A DNA stretch of 64,000 bases from assembly GCF_015278315.1 (NCBI RefSeq), contig NZ_JADIJE010000004.1, positions 186,001 to 250,000 of the forward strand, read 5' to 3'. Below the pieces are notes generated by a model. It was not told the DNA's origin. It saw only the letters and a program-made list of their open reading frames with translations, and did not search any database. This DNA comes from Microbacterium ureisolvens (GTDB lineage: Bacteria > Actinomycetota > Actinomycetes > Actinomycetales > Microbacteriaceae). Shown one piece after another: positions 51,513 through 59,865 of this stretch. Both the position numbers and the translations under genes were made by a program. The stretch's first letter is position 1. Every line of letters starts with the position of its first letter.

Positions 51513-53405
51513 GTGACGGACGAAACGACGATCGAATCTCCGCCCGAACTCGCCGAATCGCCTTCGCCCACACCGCACACAGCCCCCGGCGGTGAGCCGC
51601 ACATCGGCAGCTTCGCGGCCGAGCACCTCTCACCGACCTACCCGCAGCGCGCACCCTGGGGGACCGCGCAGCGCCTGCGCGCGTGGCAGGCGGAGGCGCT
51701 CGACCTGTACTTCGGGCTCGACGGCCCCGATGGGCCCGGCGGCGGACCCCGCGACTTCCTCGCGGCCGCGACCCCCGGGGCCGGCAAGACGACGTTCGCT
51801 CTGCGCCTGGCCAGCGAACTGCTGCGCCGCCGTATCGTCAACCGCATCGTCGTGGTCGCTCCGACCGAGCACCTCAAGACGCAGTGGGCGGATGCCGCGG
51901 CCCGGGTGGGGATCCGGCTCGACCCCGCGTTCAGCAACCGCCACTTCGCGCCGGCCCGCCAGTATCACGGTGTCGCCGTGACGTACGCGCAGGTCGCGGT
52001 GAAGGCATCCGTCCACCAGCGCCTGACGATGGACGCGCGCACGCTGGTCATCCTCGACGAGGTGCACCACGGCGGCGACGCCCTGAGCTGGGGAGACGCG
52101 CTGCGCGAGGCCTACGCCCGGGCCACGCGCCGCCTGCTGCTGAGCGGAACGCCGTTCCGCAGCGACACGGCGCCGATCCCGTTCGTCGAGTACCACCCTG
52201 ACGCGAAGGGGATCCGCGTCTCGCGGACGGACTACGCCTACGGGTACCGCCGCGCCCTCGAGGACGGCGTCGTGCGCCCCGTGATGTTCATGGTCTACGC
52301 CGGCCACATGCGCTGGCGCACCAAGACCGGCGACGAGATGGAGGCGCAGCTCGGGCAGGACAACACGAAGGACATCACGTCGCAGGCGTGGCGCACGGCG
52401 CTCGACCCCGAGGGCGACTGGATCCCCGCAGTCCTGCGGTCGGCCGATCGCCGCCTGACCGAGGTGCGCGAGCACGTCCCCGACGCCGGCGGCCTCGTCA
52501 TCGCGACGGATCAGACGGCCGCCCGCGCCTACGCCGCGATCCTGCACGAGATCAGCGGCGAAGCGCCGACCGTGGTCCTCTCGGACGAAGCCGAGGCGTC
52601 GAGCCGCATCGAGGACTTCTCGAAATCCACGAGCCGCTGGATGGTCGCGGTGCGCATGGTGTCGGAGGGCGTCGACGTGCCGCGCCTGGCGGTCGGCGTC
52701 TATGCGACGAGCGCGTCCACGCCCCTCTTCTTCGCCCAGGCCATCGGCCGCTTCGTGCGCGCGCGACGCCGTGGCGAGACCGCGAGCGTGTTCCTTCCCA
52801 ACGTGCCGCAGCTGCTCACCCTCGCGAACGAGATGGAGCGGCAGCGCGACCACGCGCTCGACCGTGACTCCGACGGCGAGGACGAGTGGAACGCCGAAGA
52901 AGACCTCATGGACGCCGCGGAGCGCGAGGACAAGGCGTCCGATGCGCTCGAGGAGGAGTTCACCTACCAGGCACTGGGCTCGCTCGCGCACTTCGACCGC
53001 GTGCTGTTCGACGGCAAGGAGTTCGGTCAGCTCGCCGTGCCCGGAACCCCCGAAGAGGAGGAGTTCCTCGGCATCCCGGGCCTGCTCGAACCCGACCAGG
53101 TGCACGAGGTGCTGATGTCGCGGGTGTCGCGCCAGTCCCGGCATCGGACTGCGCGCGAGGCGCGCGAGCGGGAGTCCGCACCCGACGAGCAGCCGGCGCT
53201 GCCTCAGGCCCTCCACCGCACGCTCAAGGAGCAGCGGCAGCTGCTCAACAGCCTCGTCGGCCTCTACGCGCGTCAGACGGGCGAAGCGCACGGGCTCGTG
53301 CACGCCGAGCTCCGCCGCATCTGCGGCGGCCCGGCGGTGTCGCACGCCACCGTCGCGCAGCTGCAGGCGCGCATCGACGTGCTCCGCAAGCGCGTGCGCT
53401 CCTGA
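51513..53405 (+). CDS. SF2 DEAD/DEAH-box helicase-like ATPase
   Basis: A 630-residue helicase of the superfamily II type. Motif I is TPGAGKTTFALRLA near residue 90, motif II is ILDEVHHGGD (DEVH), motif III is LLLSGTPFRSD, and motif VI region is QAIGRFVRARRRGE. An acidic insert, DRDSDGEDEWNAEEDLMDAA, follows the second RecA-like domain, and the C-terminal ~130 residues are helical. GTG 51513 follows GGGGGAGG at 8 bases; TATCGT (51474-51479) is a probable -10. Homologues are conserved in Actinobacteria as unassigned helicases, so DNA repair or RNA remodelling is possible. It is monocistronic. Confidence 0.9.
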   Translation: MTDETTIESPPELAESPSPTPHTAPGGEPHIGSFAAEHLSPTYPQRAPWGTAQRLRAWQAEALDLYFGLDGPDGPGGGPRDFLAAATPGAGKTTFALRLASELLRRRIVNRIVVVAPTEHLKTQWADAAARVGIRLDPAFSNRHFAPARQYHGVAVTYAQVAVKASVHQRLTMDARTLVILDEVHHGGDALSWGDALREAYARATRRLLLSGTPFRSDTAPIPFVEYHPDAKGIRVSRTDYAYGYRRALEDGVVRPVMFMVYAGHMRWRTKTGDEMEAQLGQDNTKDITSQAWRTALDPEGDWIPAVLRSADRRLTEVREHVPDAGGLVIATDQTAARAYAAILHEISGEAPTVVLSDEAEASSRIEDFSKSTSRWMVAVRMVSEGVDVPRLAVGVYATSASTPLFFAQAIGRFVRARRRGETASVFLPNVPQLLTLANEMERQRDHALDRDSDGEDEWNAEEDLMDAAEREDKASDALEEEFTYQALGSLAHFDRVLFDGKEFGQLAVPGTPEEEEFLGIPGLLEPDQVHEVLMSRVSRQSRHRTAREARERESAPDEQPALPQALHRTLKEQRQLLNSLVGLYARQTGEAHGLVHAELRRICGGPAVSHATVAQLQARIDVLRKRVRS

Positions 53406-53434
53406 CCCCGGCGTGTGCGGGACGGGCGTCTGTT

Positions 53435-53468
53435 CGGAAGCCCGAAATGCTGGCAATCCCGGCTTTCG
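53435..53468 (+). terminator. Possible terminator of the helicase gene
   Basis: CGGAAGCC (53435-53442) and GGCTTTCG (53461-53468) pair over 8 bases with one G-U, enclosing an 18-base loop. This is weak, but it lies between the helicase stop and the transporter promoter. Confidence 0.3.
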
Positions 53469-53531
53469 GCGCGGCGACCGCGGGCGCGGTGGCTAGCGTT
53501 GTCGAGTCCCGTACCCGACTGGAGGCCCTGA

Positions 53532-54617
53532 GTGACCGCGCCCGCACCCACCGATCGCGACCGACGCCGCTGGGCGCGCTACCTCGTGAACGAGCGCGCA
53601 GAGGCGCATGTCTACCGCGAGCTGGCCGGGCGCCGCACCGGTGAGGAACGCGAGATCCTCCTCGCCCTGGCCGAGGCGGAGGGGCGCCACGAGGCCCATT
53701 GGCTGGAGCTGCTCGGCAGCGAGCCCGGGCGTCTGCCGCAGCCCGACATCCGCACGCGGATGCTCGGCTCCCTCGCGAAGAGCTTCGGCTCGATCTGGGT
53801 GCTCGCCCTCGCGCAGAACGCCGAAGCGCGCTCGCCCTACGACGACGAGCCCTTCGCGACGCCCCGCATGGCGGCCGACGAGAAGATCCACCATGAGGTC
53901 GTCCGGGGGCTCGCCGCCCGCGGGCGGCGTCGCCTGTCGGGCACGTTCCGTGCGGCGGTCTTCGGGGCGAACGACGGCCTGGTCTCCAACCTCGCGCTCG
54001 TGATGGGGATCGGCGCGACGGGCGTGTCGAGCCAGTTCGTGCTCTTCAGCGGCATCGCGGGGCTCCTCGCCGGCGCGCTGTCGATGGGCGCGGGGGAGTT
54101 CGTCTCCGTGCGCTCGCAGCGCGAGCTCCTCGCCGCCACCGAGCCCAGCGACTACGCCGACGGCGCCATCCCGCACCTCGACATCGACGCCAACGAGCTC
54201 GCACTCGTCTACCGCACGCGCGGGATGCCCGAGGCCGAGGCGTCCGCACGCGCCCGCCGCGTCGTCGAGGCGGCGCACGCGCTCGGCCAGGGGCGGGCCG
54301 ACACCGGCCCGGTCAGCGTCGCCGATCACGGCGAGGTCGTCGGCAGCGCGTGGGCGGCAGCGCTGTCGAGCTTCCTGTTCTTCGCCTCCGGGGCGATCAT
54401 CCCGGTGCTGCCGTGGATCTTCGGTCTGTCGGGCCTCGCCGCGGTCGTCGTCGCCCTCGTGCTGGTCGGCATCGCCTTGATGTCGACGGGCGCCGCGGTG
54501 GGCCTCCTTTCGGGCGCTCCGCCGCTGCGTCGCGCGCTGCGCCAGCTCGCGATCGGGTTCGGCGCCGCCGCGGTCACCTACGCCCTCGGCCTCCTGTTCG
54601 GCGTGTCGATGGGGTGA
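53532..54617 (+). CDS. VIT1/CCC1-family transporter with N-terminal ferritin-like domain
   Basis: A 361-residue protein. Residues ~1-135 are a rubrerythrin/ferritin-like helical bundle with EEREILLALAEAEGRHEAHW and its metal-binding Glu/His residues, and ADEKIHHEVV. The C-terminal VIT1 domain starts FRAAVFGANDGLVSNLALVM, contains GEFVSVRSQRELL, and has about five helices. In plants and yeast VIT1 moves Fe2+ or Mn2+ into vacuoles; bacterial fusions are thought to export or detoxify iron or manganese. GTG 53532 follows GGAGG at 6 bases. It is monocistronic and the tRNA gene follows. Confidence 0.92.
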   Translation: MTAPAPTDRDRRRWARYLVNERAEAHVYRELAGRRTGEEREILLALAEAEGRHEAHWLELLGSEPGRLPQPDIRTRMLGSLAKSFGSIWVLALAQNAEARSPYDDEPFATPRMAADEKIHHEVVRGLAARGRRRLSGTFRAAVFGANDGLVSNLALVMGIGATGVSSQFVLFSGIAGLLAGALSMGAGEFVSVRSQRELLAATEPSDYADGAIPHLDIDANELALVYRTRGMPEAEASARARRVVEAAHALGQGRADTGPVSVADHGEVVGSAWAAALSSFLFFASGAIIPVLPWIFGLSGLAAVVVALVLVGIALMSTGAAVGLLSGAPPLRRALRQLAIGFGAAAVTYALGLLFGVSMG

Positions 54618-54698
54618 CGCGCCCGGGCGTCCGTCGATTCGTTGAACGTCCAGTGACGTGGTAATGTCATTCCTCGGTTGCGAAACCGGAAACCACCT

Positions 54699-54783
54699 GC
54701 GCGGGTGGCGGAATAGGTAGACGCGCTAGCTTGAGGTGCTAGTGCCCGTATAGGGCGTGGGGGTTCAAGTCCCCCCTCGCGCA
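54699..54783 (+). tRNA. tRNA-Leu (anticodon GAG)
   Basis: An 85-nt class II tRNA. The acceptor stem is GCGCGGG (54699-54705) with CTCGCGC (54776-54782), with one G-U pair. The anticodon arm is CTAGC-TTGAGGT-GCTAG with anticodon GAG, reading CUC/CUU. A long variable arm (TGCCCGTATAGGGCGT) and T arm GGGGG-TTCAAGT-CCCCC are present. The CCA is not encoded. TAATGT at 54662-54667 is a plausible -10. Confidence 0.95.
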
Positions 54784-54789
54784 CACAGT

Positions 54790-54819
54790 GAAGAAGGCCC
54801 CCGGATGGGGGCCTTCTTC
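54790..54819. terminator. Terminator after tRNA-Leu
   Basis: A 13-bp perfect stem, GAAGAAGGCCCCC (54790-54802) and its complement (54807-54819), with a GGAT loop, starts 7 bases after the tRNA. It may also terminate the convergent response regulator gene. Confidence 0.85.
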
Positions 54820-54879
54820 CGTTGTGCGGCGCTGCGGCACGTCGGACGTCGGACGTCGGGGTCTCCGGCCGCGAGCGGT

Positions 54880-55482
54880 TCAGATCCAGCCGCGCTCCTC
54901 GGCGACCAGCACCGCCTGCTGGCGCGTGCCCACGCCGAGCTTGCCCAGGATCGCCGACACGTGGTTGCGGACGGTGCCCGGGGCGAGGGAGAGATGCCGA
55001 GCGATCTGCCCGGTCGTCTCGCCACGGCGTCCGGCGCGGAGGACGTCGAGTTCACGGTCGGTGAGCGGCGACCGCTCGTCGCTCAGCGCATCGGCGGCGA
55101 CCTCGGGGTCGACATAGCGGCCGCCCGCGGCGACTCGACGGATGACGGCGGCCACCTCGTCCGCTCCGCGCGACTTGGGCAGGAACCCCGACACGCCCGA
55201 CGACAGTGCGCGACGCAGCACGCCCGGCCTGGCGTGCCGCGTGACGACGACGCAGCGTGAGGCAACCGCACGCGTGACCCGCGAGGCGACCTCCACGCCG
55301 TCCATCCCCGGCATCTCGAGATCGAGCAGGCACACGTCGGGTACGAGCCGCAGCGCCGCCGCGAGGGCCTCCTCGCCGTCGGCGCACTCCGCGACCACTT
55401 CGATGTCGGGCTCCAGCCCAAGGAGGGCGGCGAGCGCGGAGCGGATCATGCCCTCGTCGTCGGCGAGGAGCACCCGGATCAT
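54880..55482 (-). CDS. NarL/DesR-family response regulator
   Basis: A 200-residue regulator. The receiver domain has D9-D10 (LLADDEGMIR), phospho-Asp in VCLLDLEMPGMDG, and Lys in FLPKSRGADE. The C-terminal LuxR-type helix-turn-helix is LTDRELDVLRAGRRGETTGQ with VRNHVSAILGKLGVGTRQQA. ATG 55482 overlaps the kinase stop by four bases. Its partner, the DesK-like kinase, suggests membrane-state sensing. No lipid desaturase gene is adjacent. Confidence 0.92.
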   Translation of the reverse strand: MIRVLLADDEGMIRSALAALLGLEPDIEVVAECADGEEALAAALRLVPDVCLLDLEMPGMDGVEVASRVTRAVASRCVVVTRHARPGVLRRALSSGVSGFLPKSRGADEVAAVIRRVAAGGRYVDPEVAADALSDERSPLTDRELDVLRAGRRGETTGQIARHLSLAPGTVRNHVSAILGKLGVGTRQQAVLVAEERGWI

Positions 55483-56690
55483 CGAGCCGCTCCGGCGGTC
55501 TCGGCGGGAACGGTCACGGCGACGGCGAACTCGCCGTCGTGCCGCTGGATCGACAGCGTGCCGCCGGCATCCGACACGCGCCGGCCGATGCCCTCGAGGC
55601 CGGAGCCGTCGGCGCTGGGCGCGGCGACGCCGGCGTCGTTGGCGATGACGTAGCGCCACCCCTCGGGTTCGCGGGTGAACGCCACGCGCGCCCACGTGCC
55701 GCCGCCGTGGCGCAGCGCGTTGGTGGTCGTCTCGCGGATGATGGGCGCCAGCACCGACGCCGGGGCTTCGTCGGCATCCGGTGAGACGATCGCCTGCACG
55801 CTGCTCCCCGCGGCGCGCAGGAGGTCGGCGGCGTTCGCGATCTCGTCGCTGAGGGGAACGGAACGGAACCGGGTGGCGAGGTCGCGGGTGCCCTGACGGG
55901 CTTCATCGACGCTGGCGCGCGCGGCTCGCAGCTGCTCGAGCGCCGCGGGCGGATCCTTGGGCATGAGACGCTCGGCGAGCTCGAGCTGGAGCGCGATCAC
56001 CTGGAGGTGGTGGCCCTGCAGGTCGTGGACGTCGGTGGCCACCCGGAGGCGCTCCTGCGTGGCAGCCAGGCGCGCCTCGGACGCCCGCGCGCGGTCGACG
56101 GTGATGAGGACGTCCCACCACCACAGGGACACCGCAGTCATCAGCGGCAGGCTGGTGCTGAAGAATCCGAGAAGCCACCAGTTGGCGTGCGGCTGCTGCG
56201 AGAACGTCAGCTGCGCATCGACGAACCACGCCGCCCCGAGCAGTACGGTCCCCGCCGCCACCATCCGCGCCCGTACGCCCGGTGGCCAGTTGAGCAGCAG
56301 AACGGACTGGACCAGCGGCAGCACACCCATCAGCCACAGGCCGGAGAGGAGTCCCGCGACGAGCCCGATGACGGCGGCGATCACCAGTGGTGCCAGCAGT
56401 CGCGGCCACCGCGCCCAGGGGCTCTCGTCCGTCCGGTGGCGGTAGTACTGCAGCAGCACCGCGGTGGATGCTGTCCACACCAGTCCGGCCCCGCCGATCG
56501 CGGCCAGGACGGGTGCGGGCCGGCCCGCTTCGAGGAGCGTCAGCACCCACACGAGGGTGACGGCGAGCTCGAACAGCAGCACGCCCGAGGCGGTGTACCA
56601 CCACGTGGCCGAGATGCCGCGCGAAAGACGGAGATGAGGCGCCCCGGCTCCGGCCGGCCGATGCTCGACGGGAACGGTAGGGCGGCTCAT
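55479..56690 (-). CDS. DesK-like sensor histidine kinase
   Basis: A 403-residue kinase with about five to six membrane helices (from WWYTASGVLLFELAVTLVWV to GFFSTSLPLMTAVSLWWWDV) and little extracellular sequence. The phosphorylated His is in RVATDVHDLQGHHLQVIALQ, and the ATPase domain includes TTTNALRHGGG (N box) and SGLEGIGRRVSDAGG (G box). In Bacillus DesK senses membrane fluidity. ATG 56690 lies 7 bases after TAGGGT, so it is probably leaderless. The kinase and response regulator overlap by four bases. Confidence 0.9.
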   Translation of the reverse strand: MSRPTVPVEHRPAGAGAPHLRLSRGISATWWYTASGVLLFELAVTLVWVLTLLEAGRPAPVLAAIGGAGLVWTASTAVLLQYYRHRTDESPWARWPRLLAPLVIAAVIGLVAGLLSGLWLMGVLPLVQSVLLLNWPPGVRARMVAAGTVLLGAAWFVDAQLTFSQQPHANWWLLGFFSTSLPLMTAVSLWWWDVLITVDRARASEARLAATQERLRVATDVHDLQGHHLQVIALQLELAERLMPKDPPAALEQLRAARASVDEARQGTRDLATRFRSVPLSDEIANAADLLRAAGSSVQAIVSPDADEAPASVLAPIIRETTTNALRHGGGTWARVAFTREPEGWRYVIANDAGVAAPSADGSGLEGIGRRVSDAGGTLSIQRHDGEFAVAVTVPAETAGAAR

Positions 56691-56858
56691 GCGTCCCACC
56701 CTAGGGCCATGACACTTGTCACCCCCGGCGCGTGCACACCTCCCGGAGGCAGGTGACAGCCCGGCACTTCCCGCGATCGGCGCAGGCGGATGGACTGAGA
56801 CGTGTCGGAGGAATACGGCTCCGACGCCACCTCCGCCCCACATTCGAAAGGTGCCGAC

Positions 56859-57410
56859 ATGAACCTCATCGACACGTTCCAGGACCTCGTCGCCAACGTC
56901 CCCGACCTCGTCCAGCCGCTCATCGTCGCGGCGGCCGCCGCCGTCCCGTTCGTCGAGGGCGAGGGCGCCGCCGCCATCGGCATCGTCGGCGGGATGAACC
57001 CGGTGGCCGCCGCGGTGGCGGCGATCGTCGGCAACCTCGTGTGCGTGACGGTGCTCGTGTTCCTCGCCGCCCGCACCCGTTCGGCGGTGGTGACGGCTCA
57101 TCGTGCGCGCCGCGCGGTCGCGGCGGGGGGCGCGCCCATCGACGCCTCGGCGGCAGAGCCCGCCGCGCAGCCCGCGGACGGACGCGGCGCCGCTCGGAGA
57201 GCGAAGTTCCAGCGCGCGTTCGAGAGCTACGGGGTGCCCGGCGTGAGCCTGCTCGGCCCGCTGCTGTTGCCCACCCAGTTCACCGCGACCATGCTCGCCG
57301 GTGCGGGGGTCGGCACGGCGCGCATCCTCGCCTGGCAGGCTGTGGCCATCGTCGGGTGGACCACACTGGTCACCCTGGTGATCACCGGCGTGCTGTCGGT
57401 CGCCCACTGA
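56859..57410 (+). CDS. Putative small multidrug export protein-like membrane protein
   Basis: A 183-residue membrane protein with about four to five helices: PLIVAAAAAVPFVEGEGAAA, AIVGNLVCVTVLVFLAART, LLGPLLLPTQFTATMLAGAG and AWQAVAIVGWTTLVTLVITG. A central ~50-residue loop is Ala/Arg-rich. The GEGA with Glu near residue 32 resembles the small multidrug export (PF06695-like) family, though activity is unproven. ATG 56859 has AAAGG 7 bases upstream; an upstream in-frame ATG at 56802 lacks such a site. A strong terminator follows. Confidence 0.65.
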   Translation: MNLIDTFQDLVANVPDLVQPLIVAAAAAVPFVEGEGAAAIGIVGGMNPVAAAVAAIVGNLVCVTVLVFLAARTRSAVVTAHRARRAVAAGGAPIDASAAEPAAQPADGRGAARRAKFQRAFESYGVPGVSLLGPLLLPTQFTATMLAGAGVGTARILAWQAVAIVGWTTLVTLVITGVLSVAH

Positions 57411-57429
57411 CCCCGCGGCTGGGCACCCC

Positions 57430-57467
57430 GGCCTCCCGCCTCCCCGGATCGCGGGAGGCGGGAGGCC
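57430..57467. terminator. Terminator between the membrane protein and peptidase genes
   Basis: GGCCTCCCGCCTCCC (57430-57444) and its exact complement (57453-57467), a 15-bp stem with an 8-base loop. The peptidase -10 (TAGGTT, 57471) follows only 3 bases later. Confidence 0.85.
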
Positions 57468-57483
57468 AGGTAGGTTGGAGCGC

Positions 57484-58779
57484 ATGCCCGAAGCCGAACT
57501 GCCTGAAGTCGCCGCGATCGCGCGGGACCTGATCCGCTTCGACACGACGAACCACGGCGGCGGGCGCGCCGCCGGGGAGCGCGAGGCAGCCGAGTACGTC
57601 GGCGCCTACCTCGAAGGTCTGGGCCTGACCCCCGAATACTACGAGCCCATCCCACGGCGCACGAACGTGATGGCACGTGTTCCCGGGCGCGATCGCGACA
57701 AGCCCGCGCTGGTGCTGCACGGGCACCTCGATGTCGTCCCGGCCATCGCCGAGGACTGGAGCGTCGACCCGTTCGGCGGCGTCGTCGAGGACGGCATGCT
57801 GTGGGGCCGCGGCGCTGTCGACATGAAGGATATGGACGCCATGATCCTCACGTCGGTCGCCGACATCGTGCGCGCGGGGGAGCAGCCCGAGCGCGACCTC
57901 GTGCTCGCGTTCTTCGCCGACGAGGAGAACGGCGGTATCGAGGGCTCGGCTCTCGTGGTCGAGAATCACCCGGAGTGGTTCGCGGGCGCCACCGAGGCCA
58001 TCAGCGAGGTTGGCGGGTACTCGATCCCCGTCGGCGATCGTCACGCCTATCTGCTGCAGGTGGGGGAGAAGGCCCTGGTGTGGATCCGTCTCGTCGCACG
58101 CGGTCGCGCCGCGCACGGCTCGAGCCTCCACGCCGACAACGCCGTCACGCGACTGGCCGAAGCCGTCGCGGCGTTGGGTCGCACGGCGTGGCCCGTCACC
58201 CTCACCGACACCACGCGCGAGATGACCGAGCGGCTCGCCGAGCTCACCGGCCAGGCGGCGAGCGATCCCGATGCGGTCGCCGCGGCGGCGGGCGCGGCAT
58301 CCGGCTTCCTCCGCTCCACCCTGCGGACCACGACGAATCCCACCGGACTTGTGGCGGGCTACAAGCACAACGTCATCCCCGACCGCGCCGAGGCCCTCAT
58401 CGACGTGCGGGTGCTGCCCGGCACCGAAGAGGCGGCCCTAGCCGACATCCGCCGCATCGTCGGCGACGGGGTCGAGGTCGAGGTGGTGCACCAGGACATC
58501 GGCTTGGAGGTTCCGTTCTCAGGCGACCTCGTCGACGCGATGGTCGCCGCCCTCGGCCGACACGATCCCGGGGCACCGGTCGTGCCGTACCTCATGGGCG
58601 GCGGCACCGACAACAAGGCGCTCGCGGCCCTGGGGATCGCCGGCTACGGGTTCGCACCGCTGCGGCTCCCGGCCGACCTGGACTTCACCGGCATGTTCCA
58701 TGGGGTCGACGAGCGCGTGCCGATCGACGCGCTCGTGTTCGGCCAGGCCGTGCTCACCGATCTGCTCCGCACCTACTGA
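57484..58779 (+). CDS. M20/M25/M40 family metallopeptidase
   Basis: A 431-residue zinc peptidase or deacylase. The first metal ligands are in VLHGHLDVVPAIAEDW near residue 80, the bridging Asp in GRGAVDMKDMDAMIL, the Glu base in FFADEENGGIEGSA, and the last His in LMGGGTDNKALA-like region near 365. A dimerisation domain lies in between. ATG 57484 is 7 bases after TAGGTT, so the leaderless rule fixes the start; an in-frame TTG at 57475 is unlikely. Substrates in this family include dipeptides, N-acyl amino acids and succinyl-diaminopimelate. It stands before uppP. Confidence 0.88.
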   Translation: MPEAELPEVAAIARDLIRFDTTNHGGGRAAGEREAAEYVGAYLEGLGLTPEYYEPIPRRTNVMARVPGRDRDKPALVLHGHLDVVPAIAEDWSVDPFGGVVEDGMLWGRGAVDMKDMDAMILTSVADIVRAGEQPERDLVLAFFADEENGGIEGSALVVENHPEWFAGATEAISEVGGYSIPVGDRHAYLLQVGEKALVWIRLVARGRAAHGSSLHADNAVTRLAEAVAALGRTAWPVTLTDTTREMTERLAELTGQAASDPDAVAAAAGAASGFLRSTLRTTTNPTGLVAGYKHNVIPDRAEALIDVRVLPGTEEAALADIRRIVGDGVEVEVVHQDIGLEVPFSGDLVDAMVAALGRHDPGAPVVPYLMGGGTDNKALAALGIAGYGFAPLRLPADLDFTGMFHGVDERVPIDALVFGQAVLTDLLRTY

Positions 58780-58785
58780 GAATCC

Positions 58786-58814
58786 GACGGATGCCGCGGC
58801 CCGCGGCATCCGTC
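58786..58814. repeat. Near-perfect palindrome with paired heptamers, probable terminator
   Basis: GACGGATGCCGCGG (58786-58799), one C, and CCGCGGCATCCGTC (58801-58814) form a 14-bp inverted repeat just after the peptidase stop. It contains GGATGCC and its inverted partner. It may end transcription or be a DNA-level element. Confidence 0.7.
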
Positions 58815-58835
58815 CTGCACGGCTGAAAGGCGCCC

Positions 58836-59657
58836 ATGCTTCTCGAAGCGATCATCCTCGGCTTCGTCCAGGGACTGACCGAGTTCCTGCCGATCTCCTC
58901 GAGCGCGCACCTGCGCATCCTCGGCGAGTTCCTGCCGTCGGCGCAGGACCCGGGTGCGGCGTTCACCGCCATCACCCAGATCGGCACCGAGGCGGCCGTG
59001 GTGGTCTTCTTCTGGCGCGACATCGTGCGCATCATCGGGCACTGGTTCCGGGCGCTGTTCGGCCGCATCCCGCGCAACGACCCGGACGCGAAGCTCGGCT
59101 GGCTGATCATCGTCGGCTCGATCCCCATCGTCGTGCTGGGCCTGCTGTTCCAGGACCAGATCGAGACGGTGCTGCGGTCGCTGTGGATCACCGCGGGCAT
59201 GCTCATCTTCTTCGGCGTGCTGCTGGGCATCGCCGACCACGTCGGGGCCAAGAAGCGCAAGCTGCAGGACATCACCGTCGGCCACGGCGTGATCTACGGA
59301 TTCGCGCAGTCGCTCGCCCTCATCCCGGGCGTATCACGCTCCGGAGGGACGATCACCGCCGGCCTCTTCATGGGCTATGAGCGGGCCGCGGCCGCCCGCT
59401 ACGCCTTCCTGCTGGCGATCCCCGCGGTGTTCGGCAGCGGCTTCTTCCAGCTGTTCAAGAGCCTCGGCGAGCCCGGCGTCTTCACGCTCGGCGAGACCGC
59501 CGTCGCGACCGCGGTGGCGTTCATCGTGGCGCTCGGCGTGATCGCGTTCTTCATGAACTGGATCTCCAAGCACAGCTTCCTGCCGTTCGTGGTCTACCGC
59601 GTGGCGCTCGGCTCGCTGCTGCTGGTGCTGCTCAGCATGGGCGTCATCAACCCCTAG
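58836..59657 (+). CDS. uppP: Undecaprenyl-diphosphatase UppP (BacA)
   Basis: A 273-residue membrane phosphatase with about eight helices. Its signatures are [20 protein letters not shown] with the catalytic Glu and Ser, and [19 protein letters not shown] with the catalytic Arg. It recycles undecaprenyl pyrophosphate to the monophosphate carrier for cell wall synthesis and gives bacitracin tolerance. GAAAGG is 5 bases before ATG 58836. It is monocistronic, followed by a 208-bp region with an imperfect inverted repeat. Confidence 0.96.
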   Translation: MLLEAIILGFVQGLTEFLPISSSAHLRILGEFLPSAQDPGAAFTAITQIGTEAAVVVFFWRDIVRIIGHWFRALFGRIPRNDPDAKLGWLIIVGSIPIVVLGLLFQDQIETVLRSLWITAGMLIFFGVLLGIADHVGAKKRKLQDITVGHGVIYGFAQSLALIPGVSRSGGTITAGLFMGYERAAAARYAFLLAIPAVFGSGFFQLFKSLGEPGVFTLGETAVATAVAFIVALGVIAFFMNWISKHSFLPFVVYRVALGSLLLVLLSMGVINP

Positions 59658-59716
59658 CCGCGGTAGCGCCCGCTCACACACCGGCGCTTCACGTGCTGTC
59701 GAGATACCGCGGTCTC

Positions 59717-59779
59717 GTCGAGCAACCACGCTGTCGGCGCCGATAGCGGGGTTGCTCGCCGACAACGCGGTTGGTCGAC
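59717..59779. repeat. Long imperfect inverted repeat downstream of uppP
   Basis: The left arm (59717-59739) and right arm (59757-59779) are 23 bases each and match at 20 of 23 positions, with a 17-base spacer. It lies between the convergent uppP and PAC2 genes. It may be a terminator or a dispersed intergenic palindrome (REP-like). Confidence 0.65.
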
Positions 59780-59810
59780 GGATGCCGCGACCCGGCCGGA
59801 CCCGGCCGCC

Positions 59811-59840
59811 GCGTGCCGCCGCGTGCCGCCGCGTGCCGCC
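59811..59840. repeat. Tandem 10-bp repeat
   Basis: GCGTGCCGCC is repeated three times head to tail, with a fourth partial copy before. It is non-coding, just past the 3' end of the PAC2 gene. Confidence 0.7.
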
Positions 59841-59865
59841 GCAATGTGAAGGCGCCGGAGGCCGC

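Noticed and set aside
51513..53405. Helicase as part of a phage defence system
   Set aside because: No nuclease, methylase or other defence gene is adjacent; neighbours are housekeeping-like.
59717..59779. Insertion sequence or transposon end
   Set aside because: No transposase, no target duplication, and the arms are imperfect.
59811..59840. CRISPR array
   Set aside because: Only three contiguous 10-bp units with no spacers and no cas genes.
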